From contig JAKVOM010000001.1 in NCBI GenBank assembly GCA_022482815.1, forward strand, positions 2,004,946-2,068,945: a DNA stretch of 64,000 bases. The letters run 5' to 3'. The DNA comes from Acidaminococcus sp. (GTDB lineage Bacteria; Bacillota; Negativicutes; Acidaminococcales; Acidaminococcaceae). Positions 26,225 to 35,379 of this stretch are shown here, piece after piece. The notes beneath the pieces are model-generated. The model worked only from the letters and a program-made list of their open reading frames with translations, did no database searches and was not told the origin of the DNA. How positions within the stretch are numbered: position 1 is the first letter of the stretch; each line of letters opens with the position of its first letter. Made by a program: the position numbers and the translations under genes.

Positions 26225-26452
26225 ATGGCAAAAGATGATTTTTCTTACGAAATCGTAGAACATATCGGTACCCTTTCGGAAAGTCCGAAGGGATGGGCGA
26301 AGGAATTAAATGTAGTTTCCTGGAATCATGGGAAACCGAAGTATGATCTGCGTGACTGGGCGCCTGACCACAGCAAAATGGGGAAGGGCGTGACCCTTTC
26401 TGCCGAAGAAATGGCGAAGCTGAAAGAACTCGTAATGAATGTAAAAGGATAA
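26225..26452 (+). CDS. Small PC4/YdbC-like ssDNA-binding protein
   Basis: A 75-residue protein. The core ELNVVSWNHGKPKYDLRDW followed by KMGKGVTLSAEEMAKLKEL matches the PC4/p15 fold of the YdbC family, small proteins that dimerise and bind single-stranded nucleic acid. Function in bacteria is not settled. I chose the ATG at 26225 because AGGAGTG lies just before it. Ends at a strong bidirectional terminator. Confidence 0.85.
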   Translation: MAKDDFSYEIVEHIGTLSESPKGWAKELNVVSWNHGKPKYDLRDWAPDHSKMGKGVTLSAEEMAKLKELVMNVKG

Positions 26453-26484
26453 ATCAGGAATCTAAAAGTGTCATACCAGAAATT

Positions 26485-26545
26485 AAACAGGAGTTATAAA
26501 GGATTGTATGATGTACTTTCCTTCATAACTCCTGTTTTTGTTTTA
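26485..26545. terminator. Bidirectional terminator, PC4 gene / efflux operon
   Basis: AAACAGGAGTTAT / ATAACTCCTGTTT with an inner AAGGA / TCCTT stem, then TTTTGTTTT on the plus strand; on the minus strand it follows the last efflux gene. Confidence 0.75.
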
Positions 26546-26553
26546 TTAGGTTT

Positions 26554-27669
26554 TTAGAGATTTGCTCTAAATAAATAACCGGCCGTAGTTAATGCAATGA
26601 TGGCAATTAGCGTCAGCGGTATCAAGTTCAGAGCCAGACTGCTGAGCGGCAGTCCTTCCAGGTAAATGCGGCGGATGAGTTCCAGACCGAAACGGAGCGG
26701 ATCCGCGTAGGTCAGATACTGCAGGAATGCCGGCATATTGGAAATCGGCGTGATAATGCCGGAAAGCAGTGCCATCGGGACCATAATGACAATAACGTAA
26801 ACCAATACCTGCTGCATATTTTTGGAAACGGAGGATACACAGAGGCCGAGTCCGGTGGAACTGAGGACATAAAAGGCAATTGCTACGTAAAAATCCACGA
26901 AGGAACCAGCAAAAGGTACCTTGAACCAGAAGAGACTGATGAGCAGCAAAATCGTGCACTGAATCAATCCGACAATAATAGGCGGAATTGCTTTACCAAG
27001 CAGGATCAGCGGTTCAGATATGGGCGCGACAAGAATCTGTTCAAATGTGCCTTCTTCGCGTTCGCGCGCGACGGAAAGACCAGCCAGCAGGAAAACCTGC
27101 GAAAAACTTAAGAGGCCGATGATGCCGGGCAGGAAGAACCAGCGGGTAATCTGGTTCGGGTTGAACCAGGTGCGGATCTGTAATTCAACAGGACTTTTGT
27201 GTCCTGTCCTTGCCTCGTTAAAGCGGCTGATAATCTGTCCCATGTCGCTTGCGGCCTGTCCCGCAATAACCGTATTGCGGCCGTCCGTAATCACCTGAAC
27301 CGGAGCAGTCTGGCCGCTGGAAAGGCGTTTTGCAAAATCCTGAGGGATAGTGATGGCCATAATGACATCGCCGTTGTCAATGTGTTTTTCGACCTGGTTG
27401 GCATTCTGGAGGGTCATTTTGCGCTTGAAGAACTGCGTGCCATCGATGGCTGCCAGAAGGTCTGCCGATTCTTTGCTGTGACTAAGGTCGACGACGGCAT
27501 AAGGGGCGTCTTCGAGGTTGTAGTTAGCTGCATAACCAAAGAGGAAACCCAGGATGATGCAGGGAATGACCACGATGAGCCGTGTAGCCTTGTCCTGCCA
27601 GATAGCAAGAATTTCCTTGCGGCACATAACGAGGAACTGCTGCAGATAAAGCTTTGCACCTTCCATCAT
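26554..27669 (-). CDS. ABC-2 type efflux permease (second of two)
   Basis: A 371-residue inner-membrane protein of the ABC-2 superfamily: one N-terminal membrane segment (LIVVIPCIILGFLFG), a ~130-residue extracytoplasmic domain, then five hydrophobic segments. The C-terminal half contains AREREEGTFEQILVAPIS, the cytoplasmic helix shared with the other permease. The ATG at 27669 overlaps the upstream stop as ATGA; an upstream extension in frame has no support. With its sister permease it resembles the YbhS/YbhR pair of E. coli. Last gene of the efflux operon. Confidence 0.9.
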   Translation of the reverse strand: MMEGAKLYLQQFLVMCRKEILAIWQDKATRLIVVIPCIILGFLFGYAANYNLEDAPYAVVDLSHSKESADLLAAIDGTQFFKRKMTLQNANQVEKHIDNGDVIMAITIPQDFAKRLSSGQTAPVQVITDGRNTVIAGQAASDMGQIISRFNEARTGHKSPVELQIRTWFNPNQITRWFFLPGIIGLLSFSQVFLLAGLSVAREREEGTFEQILVAPISEPLILLGKAIPPIIVGLIQCTILLLISLFWFKVPFAGSFVDFYVAIAFYVLSSTGLGLCVSSVSKNMQQVLVYVIVIMVPMALLSGIITPISNMPAFLQYLTYADPLRFGLELIRRIYLEGLPLSSLALNLIPLTLIAIIALTTAGYLFRANL

Positions 27670-28775
27670 TCCACCTTCTTTCGTGTCATGCCAAAAGCGG
27701 CACCGACAAAGAATACTGCATAAAGGCACAGCAGGCCGCCTTGTTTCAAGAGGATGCTCCAGTTCGTTCCAGAAAGGAAGAGAGAACGGATACACGTCAG
27801 GTAATGACTGAACGGCAGTACGGCCCCGACAATCTGGACGCCGATAGGCGTGGAACGCAGATCAAAGATGAATCCTGAGAGTACAAAGCAAGGCAGGAAA
27901 CTAATCAGAATGGATGTCTGGCAGGCCAGAAACTGATTCTTCGTGATGGCTGAAATGACAAGGCCGACGCCCAGGGCAACCATCAGGTAGAGCATTGAAA
28001 TGATGATAACCATGGCAAGCGACCCGACGAGAGGTACTTCAAAGAGGAAACGGGAAAGTACCAGACAGATAAAGACACCGATCATGGCAACACAGAAATA
28101 CGGGACGATTTTGGCAAGAACCAGTTCCATCGGCCGTACCGGTGTGACAAAAAGCGATTCGAAAGTACCGCGTTCCCACTCACGCGCCATGACGATGGCA
28201 GTCAGCATGATGCCGACAATCGTCACAATCAGCATAATAAGGCCGGGAAGGAAAAACCACGTACTGGAATTGGCATCGTTATACCACATGCGGGATTCTA
28301 TGGCGACGCGGGCTCCTCCCGCCATGCCGGGCTGGTGCATGAGCCACGAGGAAATACTGCTTTCAATGTAGCCTTTCGTAGTCATGGCCGTAGCCGTTTC
28401 AACGCCGTCGAGGGCAACAAATACTTTGGCATCTCCCTGGGCAAGCTTCGATGTAAAATCAGGCGGTATATCAATGATGACGCTGGCATCCCGGTTCAGA
28501 AATATCTTTTCGGCGTCTTTCAGGCTTGTCACGTAAGTCGGTGAGAAATAAGCCGACCCGTTCAGGAAACTCACCATATCCTGTGCTTTAGGAGAGGTAT
28601 CTTCCAGTACGACTACGGTGGGAATGTTCTTGATATCGAGAGAAATCCCATATCCGATGATCAGGATTAGGGCAATAGGCAGTACGATACCGAGCAGCAG
28701 CGAACTTGAGTCCCGGGAAAGCTGGAGGAATTCTTTGGTAATGAGCGCTTTCATGCGTCTGATGAAATCATTCAT
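27666..28775 (-). CDS. ABC-2 type efflux permease (first of two)
   Basis: A 369-residue inner-membrane protein with the same plan as the next gene: N-terminal membrane anchor (SSLLLGIVLPIALILIIGYG), large outer domain (~50-170), then a cluster of five membrane segments beginning near FFLPGLIMLIVTIVGIM. The conserved helix AREWERGTFESLFVTPVR follows. It overlaps by 4 bases (ATGA) with both neighbours, so translation is coupled. It would form a heterodimer with the other permease and be powered by the dual ATPase upstream. Confidence 0.9.
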   Translation of the reverse strand: MNDFIRRMKALITKEFLQLSRDSSSLLLGIVLPIALILIIGYGISLDIKNIPTVVVLEDTSPKAQDMVSFLNGSAYFSPTYVTSLKDAEKIFLNRDASVIIDIPPDFTSKLAQGDAKVFVALDGVETATAMTTKGYIESSISSWLMHQPGMAGGARVAIESRMWYNDANSSTWFFLPGLIMLIVTIVGIMLTAIVMAREWERGTFESLFVTPVRPMELVLAKIVPYFCVAMIGVFICLVLSRFLFEVPLVGSLAMVIIISMLYLMVALGVGLVISAITKNQFLACQTSILISFLPCFVLSGFIFDLRSTPIGVQIVGAVLPFSHYLTCIRSLFLSGTNWSILLKQGGLLCLYAVFFVGAAFGMTRKKVE

Positions 28776-30523
28776 TTGTTTTCCTCTCCTTTCTCACGTG
28801 CCTGCACGACGATATTCATGAAGATATCATCCATATCGGCACCTTCCATGTGGAGGTTATGCCGAATTTCGGCAGGGCTGCCGATAGCGAGCAGATGACC
28901 GTTATCCTGAATCATGAAACGGTCGCAGTATTCTGCTTCTTCCATGAAGTGAGTCGTAATGATAATCGTCGTGCCACGGGCTGCGAGCGTCGTGATGCGC
29001 CGCCAGAAATTGCGCCGCGTCAGCGGGTCGATACCGGATGTCGGTTCATCCAGGAAAAGAATCTTTGGCTGGTGCAGCAGTGCGCAGGCCATGGCAAGGC
29101 GCTGTTTATAGCCGCCCGGAAGGTCGCCTGCTTTCATGTCGAGGCGGTCCGACAGATAAAATTCATCGACAACGGCTTTGATTCTTTCCTTTCGCTGCTT
29201 AGGCGGCAGGCCATAAATACCACCGAAAAATTCCAGGTTGGCCATAACGCTCATATTCTTGTAGAGCGAAAATTTCTGTGCCACATAGCCTACGTTGGCG
29301 CGGGCTTGTGTACGGGCAACACGGAGGTTTACTCCGGCTACCGAAAGAAAGCCGCTTGTGGCAGGCAGAAGACCGCACAGCATCTTGAATGTCGTCGTCT
29401 TGCCGGCGCCGTTTGGGCCTAACAGTCCAAAAATTTCACCTTTGTGGACTTCAAAAGACGTATTGGCTACGGCCGTAAAATCCCCGAATTTGCGGACCAG
29501 ATTTTTGACAATAATGTTGACTTCATTACCGGGACGGCCGCCTTTATCGAGGAGGTCTTCTTCTTCCTGCGGTATGGGAAGACTTTCTGTTTCTGCCTTG
29601 TGCAGCAGCACCATGAAACCATCTTCCAATGTAGAAGCCACCGGTTTTGCCTTGATGCCATGTTTTTCAAGATAGGGCACAGAGGTTACGTTTTCTTTCA
29701 GGATATAATGCACTTCCCCTCCGCGCGGGACTGCGTCTACGATGTGTTCGGTGTCGTCTATGAGATGGGCCTGCAAAATGCGTGTCGGCACGCCTTCCGG
29801 AGGGGGAAAGCTGAAGCAGCGTCCCGCGGCAATCTGACATAGATCGTCAGGCGTACCATCGGCGAGGATTTCACCTTTGTTCAATACGTAGACGTGACTG
29901 CAGAGGGCTGCTTCATTCATGTATGCTGTGCTGACCAGCACGGAGAGATTTTCCTCCTTGACGAACTGCTGCACGATTTCCCAGAGTTCCTTGCGGGAAA
30001 AAGGGTCTACGCCGACCGTTGGTTCATCGAGGAGCAGCAGCTCCGGGGAACGCACGAGGGTGCAGGCAAGTCCCAGTTTTTGCTTCATGCCGCCAGACAG
30101 ATTGCCGGCGAGGCGCCCTGTGAAGCGTTCAAGCCCCATCATGGTGAGAAGCTTATTATAGCGCGCCGGACGCGTTTCTTCGGGGACGCCGTGCAGGTCG
30201 GCATAGAGGTTCATATTTTCCATGACCGTCAAGTCTTCATAGAGACCAAATTTCTGCGGCATATAGGAGATGCGCGTCTGGATTTCTTCGGCACCGCTGA
30301 CACTGTCAAGTCCCAGCACTGTGAGTTTGCCTTTTGTAGGATTCATCAGTCCCGCAACAAGACGCATAAAGGTGGTCTTACCGGCACCATCCGGACCGAT
30401 GATGGCCGTGAGTACTCCTTTTTTAACGGTCAGATCCAGGGATTTCAGCGCTTCTACCGTTTTTCCTTTTTTGATTGTAAAGGTTTTATTCAGTTGTTCG
30501 GCGCGGATTATGGTATCATCCAT
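28772..30523 (-). CDS. Dual-domain ABC ATPase of tripartite efflux system
   Basis: A 583-residue protein with two ATPase domains in one chain. The first has GPDGAGKT, NLSGGMKQKLGLA and LLLLDEPTVGVD. The second has GPNGAGKT, DLPGGYKQRLAMA (LPGG in place of LSGG) and ILFLDEPTSGID. A ~90-residue linker joins them. The layout equals YbhF of E. coli, which drives multidrug or cation export with YbhG, YbhS and YbhR. The ATG at 30523 (MDDTI) fits the GGGTGAGG site better than the GTG nine bases upstream. Four-base overlap with the permease downstream. Confidence 0.92.
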   Translation of the reverse strand: MDDTIIRAEQLNKTFTIKKGKTVEALKSLDLTVKKGVLTAIIGPDGAGKTTFMRLVAGLMNPTKGKLTVLGLDSVSGAEEIQTRISYMPQKFGLYEDLTVMENMNLYADLHGVPEETRPARYNKLLTMMGLERFTGRLAGNLSGGMKQKLGLACTLVRSPELLLLDEPTVGVDPFSRKELWEIVQQFVKEENLSVLVSTAYMNEAALCSHVYVLNKGEILADGTPDDLCQIAAGRCFSFPPPEGVPTRILQAHLIDDTEHIVDAVPRGGEVHYILKENVTSVPYLEKHGIKAKPVASTLEDGFMVLLHKAETESLPIPQEEEDLLDKGGRPGNEVNIIVKNLVRKFGDFTAVANTSFEVHKGEIFGLLGPNGAGKTTTFKMLCGLLPATSGFLSVAGVNLRVARTQARANVGYVAQKFSLYKNMSVMANLEFFGGIYGLPPKQRKERIKAVVDEFYLSDRLDMKAGDLPGGYKQRLAMACALLHQPKILFLDEPTSGIDPLTRRNFWRRITTLAARGTTIIITTHFMEEAEYCDRFMIQDNGHLLAIGSPAEIRHNLHMEGADMDDIFMNIVVQAREKGEENK

Positions 30524-30535
30524 GAACCTCACCCT

Positions 30536-31564
30536 TTATAAAGATACTTTGACCGTTGCAGGCATACCCATGCGGAGCAGATTGTCCGGGTCATCTACAT
30601 AGACGCGGACTTCATAGAGCAGGGCAGGACGCAGGTCACTCGTTTCTACATTTTTCGGTGTGAATTCGGCCGTTGAGGAAATATAGCCGACCTGACCGGA
30701 AATCGCTTTATTGGGATAGCTGTCGATATAGACGCTGGCTTCGCTGCCTTCATGCAGTTTGCCCAAATCTGTTTCCTTCACATAAACGCGTACCCACTTT
30801 TTCGTATTGAGGGAAATACGGAATACCGGCTTTTGCGGAGAAGCCATATCACCGGGTTCAAGGAGGCGGGAACGGATCACGCCGTCGCTCGGAGCAATCA
30901 GCTCGGATTGGCTGAGGGTATAATTTTCCTGATTGAGTTCGTTCTTGAGGCTTTCCAGTTTGGCTTCACCGGCTGCTACATCTTCGGCACGAGGACCAGC
31001 AATAGCAAGGTTATTCGCTTCCTCTGCTTCTTTAGCCCTGGCCACGGCAACATCCAGTTTAGACCGGGCGTCATCCAGGGCTTCACGGCTGACAGATTTG
31101 CCATTAGATGAGCTGTAGGCATTGGCCTTGCGGTCATATTCCCGCTGCAGGAAATCCCGTTCTGCCGTGGCTGCGTTGTACTTTGCGGCAGCCTGGGCCA
31201 GGTCTTCCTGACGTGTTCCGTTATGGAGTTTATCTACGGCAGCTTGCTGTGCCGCAATTTCCGATTCGGTAATTTTGATCTTATATTTCAAATCCTGCGT
31301 GTCGAGGCGAGCCAGCACCTGTCCTTTTTTAATCGTGTCGCCTTCTTCGACGAGAATTTCATCGATACGGTCACTGTTTTTGAAGGCAAGTGATACTTCG
31401 CGGAGATCTACGTTGCCGTTCAGTGTCAGCGTTTTGGCGGCAATGCGGGCCTGATGAGCCTTATAGAGAGCGGATATACAAAAGATAATGAGAAGGGCAA
31501 TAACCCCTATGGCTATCCCGGTCAATACTTTACTTCCTTTAATCTTTGCTATCAGTGCTTTCAT
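30536..31564 (-). CDS. HlyD-family periplasmic adaptor
   Basis: A 342-residue membrane-fusion protein: N-terminal membrane anchor (GIAIGVIALLIIFCISALY), split lipoyl domain (EILVEEGDTIKKGQVLARLD and SELIAPSDGVIRSRLLEPGD) and an alpha-helical hairpin between them (~75-205, rich in A, E, K and Q). The beta-barrel and membrane-proximal part follow. It bridges the inner-membrane ABC exporter to the outer-membrane channel encoded just upstream; the two genes overlap as TAATG. Closest in plan to YbhG. Confidence 0.93.
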   Translation of the reverse strand: MKALIAKIKGSKVLTGIAIGVIALLIIFCISALYKAHQARIAAKTLTLNGNVDLREVSLAFKNSDRIDEILVEEGDTIKKGQVLARLDTQDLKYKIKITESEIAAQQAAVDKLHNGTRQEDLAQAAAKYNAATAERDFLQREYDRKANAYSSSNGKSVSREALDDARSKLDVAVARAKEAEEANNLAIAGPRAEDVAAGEAKLESLKNELNQENYTLSQSELIAPSDGVIRSRLLEPGDMASPQKPVFRISLNTKKWVRVYVKETDLGKLHEGSEASVYIDSYPNKAISGQVGYISSTAEFTPKNVETSDLRPALLYEVRVYVDDPDNLLRMGMPATVKVSL

Positions 31565-33108
31565 TATTTCTGACTTCCTTTCTTTGAGGCTGCTGCGGCT
31601 TCCTGAGCTTCCTGCGCTTCAAGCGGTTTCCATCCGCCGCCAAGGGCCTTAAAGAGAGAAACCATGGAAGTCAGTTCTTTTCCTTTTGAAACCGTATAGT
31701 TCTGGTCAAGTTCCAGATAAGAGCGTTCGGCATCGAGCACATCCATATAGTCGGAAATGCCGTTGGCAAAGCGGTTCTGGGCAAGTCCATAAGCATCACG
31801 AGCTGCATTGCGGCCCTGTTCCAGGGTCTCGCGGCGAATGTGATCCTGTGTGATTGCTGTCATAGAAGAACGGACTTCGCCGGCTGCCTGAAGGACGGTC
31901 TTTTCATAGTTTGCCTGCATTTCTTTTTCCTTTTCTTTCTGCACGCGGACATTCTTTCTCAGCGCACCACCATGGAAGAGTGGGAAAGAGACCTGCGGCA
32001 GGATGGCAAAGCCCTGGCTGCCGGAAGAGAAGAGACCGCCGGTCAAAGTAGCAAAGCCCAAAAGACCAAGAATCGAAAATTTAGGTTTTAATTCTGCTTT
32101 GGCCGCGCTGGTCCGGGCAATCTGTGCGGCCCAGGCTCTTTCAGCCGCGTGGACGTCAGGGCGCTGACGCAGCACTTCGGCGGGAATCGCGTTATAAAGG
32201 CGTGCATCGATATCGGGAAGGGGCTGCCTGGTGAGCAGTTTGTCATTGAGGGCCCCGGGCACGGTTCCCGTAAGGACAGAAATCCGGTTCAGTGTATCGG
32301 CAATGGCTTTTTTGAGCTCCGGTACGCGGGCTTCGCTGCTGCGGAGCATGTACGTGGCCTGGTCGGTCGGAAGTGCTGAAACGAGACCTGCGTCGTGATT
32401 TACCTGAAGCAGGTCCAGATTTTCTTTTTGATTTTTAATGTGAGCTTCCGTCACGGCGAGTTCTTCCTGCAGCGTACGCAGCGTGATGTAATTCATAGCC
32501 ACTTCGGCAGAAAGACTGACCCAGGTACCATAGAGCTGAGCATTGCGTGCCTGCAGGGTATCGGAAGCAGCGCGAATCTTGGCACGCGTTTTGCCGAATA
32601 CATCAATTTCCCAGGATGCGTCAATACCCGCATAAGAACCTTCATCGGTATTTTCGATGCCGAGCGGGTATGATTTAAGCCCATCAGGGGTCAATCCATC
32701 TACGACATTATCCGGCACCTCACCACGCATCCAGCCACCGTTTACGTTGATCCAGGGCAGGCGTGCTGCCTTGGCAATGCCGACTTGTTCCCGTGCCTGG
32801 TTCAGGCGGGAACGGGCTGCTGTAATGTCTTTGCTGTTTGTGAGTGCGAGGTTAATTAATTCGTCGAGCGTATCGTCGTGAAATACTTTCCACCACTCGG
32901 AAAGTACTTCCGGAGTCATGACGCCGTCCGTACTTTCTGTTGCGTAAGGATTAGCGTATTCCTGTGCCAGCTCCGTCCAGGAAGTGCTGCGCAGATCCCG
33001 GCTTTCTGCCGGCTTTGCTTCTTCCGCCTGTAAAATGGGCGAAAGTGCGCAAAAAGCAGCCGTAATAAGGGCAATCCTCATGGCTGCTTCGTTATTCCAT
33101 CGTTTCAT
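31564..33108 (-). CDS. TolC/OprM-type outer-membrane efflux protein
   Basis: A 514-residue exported protein of the NodT/OprM group. The signal peptide lies in about residues 1-30 (RIALITAAFCALSPILQA). Two outer-membrane-factor repeats follow: DELINLALTNSKDITAARSR and, in the second half, RQRPDVHAAERAWAAQIART and DVLDAERSYLELDQNYTVSK. It forms the trimeric exit duct of the efflux system, one of the clearest signs of an outer membrane here. The ATG at 33108 (MKRWN) follows GGGGGTGG; an upstream in-frame start has no ribosome site. First gene of the operon. Confidence 0.92.
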   Translation of the reverse strand: MKRWNNEAAMRIALITAAFCALSPILQAEEAKPAESRDLRSTSWTELAQEYANPYATESTDGVMTPEVLSEWWKVFHDDTLDELINLALTNSKDITAARSRLNQAREQVGIAKAARLPWINVNGGWMRGEVPDNVVDGLTPDGLKSYPLGIENTDEGSYAGIDASWEIDVFGKTRAKIRAASDTLQARNAQLYGTWVSLSAEVAMNYITLRTLQEELAVTEAHIKNQKENLDLLQVNHDAGLVSALPTDQATYMLRSSEARVPELKKAIADTLNRISVLTGTVPGALNDKLLTRQPLPDIDARLYNAIPAEVLRQRPDVHAAERAWAAQIARTSAAKAELKPKFSILGLLGFATLTGGLFSSGSQGFAILPQVSFPLFHGGALRKNVRVQKEKEKEMQANYEKTVLQAAGEVRSSMTAITQDHIRRETLEQGRNAARDAYGLAQNRFANGISDYMDVLDAERSYLELDQNYTVSKGKELTSMVSLFKALGGGWKPLEAQEAQEAAAASKKGSQK

Positions 33109-33146
33109 TATTTCCACCCCCGTATAAGGTGATTTAATCATAGAAT

Positions 33147-33177
33147 TAATTATAGTATACCAAAAGTATAGACTACC
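33147..33177 (-). promoter_or_regulatory. Candidate MerR-style promoter/operator of the efflux operon
   Basis: On the minus strand: TTGGTA, a 19-base spacer, TATAAT. The spacer contains the dyad GTCTATAC-TTTTG-GTATAC. An over-long spacer with a central dyad is the hallmark of promoters activated by MerR-family regulators. Confidence 0.45.
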
Positions 33178-33377
33178 AAGTCAGGTAAATCAAGGAGAGA
33201 GAGCAAAGCAGTGACCGGAAGTACGAAAATTTCCATACCGGCGAAGTGATACTTCTTCTTTTCTATGCCTGTAAAGCATAGTTATCAGTGCATAATAAGC
33301 ATTAGCGAATATTAATTTTTTTTAGCTATGATAAGAGTAGGAATTTATATATGGTTACTAACGGAGGTGACTCTATT

Positions 33378-34394
33378 ATGAAACGTTTTGTTTCTTTCCT
33401 GGCATGTGCGGCTGTACTTTTAACACTAACGGGGTGCGGCGGTGGATCTGCCGGTGTAAAAGAACCTGCCCAGAATAAGGCTACGGCATCTGCTGCGGCT
33501 GCTGACAGTAAACTGGCCCATCAGGTAGACAAGGGTACAAAAGCACCTGTAGTCTACATGACAAAGAGTATTACCCCGGAAGGCCTGAAGCAAGTTTATG
33601 ATGCGCTCAAATGGACGCCGACGGGTAAGCTGGCGGTAAAACTTTCAACCGGCGAACCGCCTAACAGCAACTATCTGCGTCCTGCTTTGATCGGAGACCT
33701 CGTAAAGTCCGTAAATGGTACGATTGTGGAATGCAACACAGCTTACGGCGGGTCCCGCCGCGAAACGAAGATGCACTATCAGGTCGCCAAGGACCACGGA
33801 TTTACAGATATTGCTCCGTTCCAAATCCTTGATGAAAAAGGCTCCATCGCGCTTCCTGTCGAAGGCGGCAAACACCTGAAAGAGGACTATGTCGGTGCTG
33901 CTTTTAAGGACTATGATTCCTATCTGGTATTATCTCACTTTAAAGGCCATGCAATGGCTGGTTTTGGCGGCGCCATCAAAAATATTTCCATCGGACTCGG
34001 CTCCAGTAAAGGTAAACTCTGGATCCATAGCGGCGGTAAGAGCTTGGAAAATTTCGGCGGTGAGCAGGATGCATTCCTCGAATCCATGGCCGAAGCCGGT
34101 AAGGCAGTTGCCAATTCTCTTGGTGACCGCATTGTTTATGTCAGCGTCATGAATCGTCTTTCTGTGGATTGTGACTGCGACGGCAATCCGGCAGAACCGG
34201 ATATGCATGATATCGGAATTCTAGCTTCCACAGACCCCGTGGCGCTGGACCAGGCCTGCATCGATCTCGTCTACGCGGCTCCCGACAGCAAGTCCCTGAG
34301 GGAACGCATTGAATCCCGCAACGGACTGCATACGCTGGAATATGCGGCACAAATTGGTCTTGGCAGTCGGAATTATGTACTGGAAACCATCTGA
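33378..34394 (+). CDS. DUF362-domain lipoprotein
   Basis: A 338-residue protein with a lipoprotein signal (lipobox TLTGC, Cys20), so it is anchored on the periplasmic side. The rest is a DUF362-type domain: KLSTGEPPNSNYLRP, NTAYGGSRRET, SHFKGHAMAGFGGAIKNISI and STDPVALDQACIDLVY. DUF362 proteins are often fused to ferredoxin domains and the function is unknown; here the ferredoxin part is absent. It starts at the ATG after GGAGGTG. It leads an apparent three-gene operon with a PF03773 permease and an aldo-keto reductase that does carry ferredoxin motifs. Confidence 0.85.
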   Translation: MKRFVSFLACAAVLLTLTGCGGGSAGVKEPAQNKATASAAAADSKLAHQVDKGTKAPVVYMTKSITPEGLKQVYDALKWTPTGKLAVKLSTGEPPNSNYLRPALIGDLVKSVNGTIVECNTAYGGSRRETKMHYQVAKDHGFTDIAPFQILDEKGSIALPVEGGKHLKEDYVGAAFKDYDSYLVLSHFKGHAMAGFGGAIKNISIGLGSSKGKLWIHSGGKSLENFGGEQDAFLESMAEAGKAVANSLGDRIVYVSVMNRLSVDCDCDGNPAEPDMHDIGILASTDPVALDQACIDLVYAAPDSKSLRERIESRNGLHTLEYAAQIGLGSRNYVLETI

Positions 34395-34449
34395 GGTGGT
34401 CATCCGTCACTGCTTTGTTTATTCTTAAATGAAGGAGAGGGGATAACAC

Positions 34450-35352
34450 ATGTTTGCGATTCTACAACGTGAGTTTATCTACCTCTCCTATTATTTTGAG
34501 ATTCAGTTTCATCAGCTTTTTGAGTACTGGATTCTCGGTATCCTCATTGGATCCGTCATATCCGTCTTTTTCAAGACAAAAATTCATAATCTTATGCTTC
34601 GGATGGGACAGACCCGTTTAGGCATTCTGGGTGTAATCCCGGCAAGCCTTATCGGGATTGCCTCTCCGCTGTGTATGTACGGAACTCTTCCTATTGCCGC
34701 TACCTTTTCGCGGGGCGGCATGAAAGATTCCTGGCTGGCAGCTTTTATGATGAGTTCGATTCTGCTCAATCCGCAGCTCATTATTTACAGTACGGCTCTG
34801 GGCGGCACTGTACTGGCTATCCGGCTTGTGACCTGTTTCCTCTGCGGTGTCGGGGCGGGACTTTTGACTGCATTCTTTTACAAGGGGGATGGCTTTTTTG
34901 ATTTTTCCGCCTTTGGGGATCCGGAAAATCATGACACGGATCCTAACCCTTTGCTCAGGCTTCTGAAAAATATCGGCCGCAATATCAAGGCGACCGGCCC
35001 TTGGTTTTTGCTGGGTATTTTTCTTTCTGCCTGCTTTGAACGCTATGTGCCGATGGACCGATTCATCCGGCTCTTTGGTTCGCAGAAGGGATTCGGTATT
35101 TTGATGGCTGCTACCATCGGTGTACCGCTCTATGCCTGCGGCGGGGCAACGATTCCTCTTTTGCAGCAGTGGATTGCCGGCGGAATGGGACTCGGTAATG
35201 CAGCTGCTTTTATGATTACGGGACCCTCTACTAAGATTACTAATCTGGGAGCCCTGAAAGTCATTTTTGGCACCAAACATTTTTTGTTCTATTTACTCTA
35301 TGTCATTTTGTTCTCTCTTGCATGCGGAATTTTAATCAACGCTCTATTTTAA
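34450..35352 (+). CDS. PF03773-type permease (SO_0444/ArsP-like)
   Basis: A 300-residue polytopic membrane protein with two homologous halves. The first has GIASPLCMYGTLPIAATF and the second VPLYACGGATIPLLQQW; Cys residues sit in or near both re-entrant motifs, and GPSTKITNLGAL lies near the end. The family includes ArsP (organoarsenical efflux) and SO_0444 (metal-related efflux). The substrate here is unknown; conserved Cys in the pore motifs would suit a thiophilic metal or metalloid. AAGGAGAGGGG precedes the ATG. Middle gene of the operon. Confidence 0.82.
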   Translation: MFAILQREFIYLSYYFEIQFHQLFEYWILGILIGSVISVFFKTKIHNLMLRMGQTRLGILGVIPASLIGIASPLCMYGTLPIAATFSRGGMKDSWLAAFMMSSILLNPQLIIYSTALGGTVLAIRLVTCFLCGVGAGLLTAFFYKGDGFFDFSAFGDPENHDTDPNPLLRLLKNIGRNIKATGPWFLLGIFLSACFERYVPMDRFIRLFGSQKGFGILMAATIGVPLYACGGATIPLLQQWIAGGMGLGNAAAFMITGPSTKITNLGALKVIFGTKHFLFYLLYVILFSLACGILINALF

Positions 35353-35379
35353 ATACTAAATAGGAAAGGAAGTTTATCA

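Noticed and set aside
33181-33350. Possible riboswitch upstream of the DUF362 gene
   Set aside because: Only one small hairpin (CTATGC/GCATAG) was found; it matches no riboswitch core I know and has no terminator or anti-Shine-Dalgarno pairing.
33351-33377. Upstream in-frame start of the DUF362 lipoprotein
   Set aside because: It would put charged residues before the lipoprotein signal and ignores GGAGGTG directly before the ATG at 33378.
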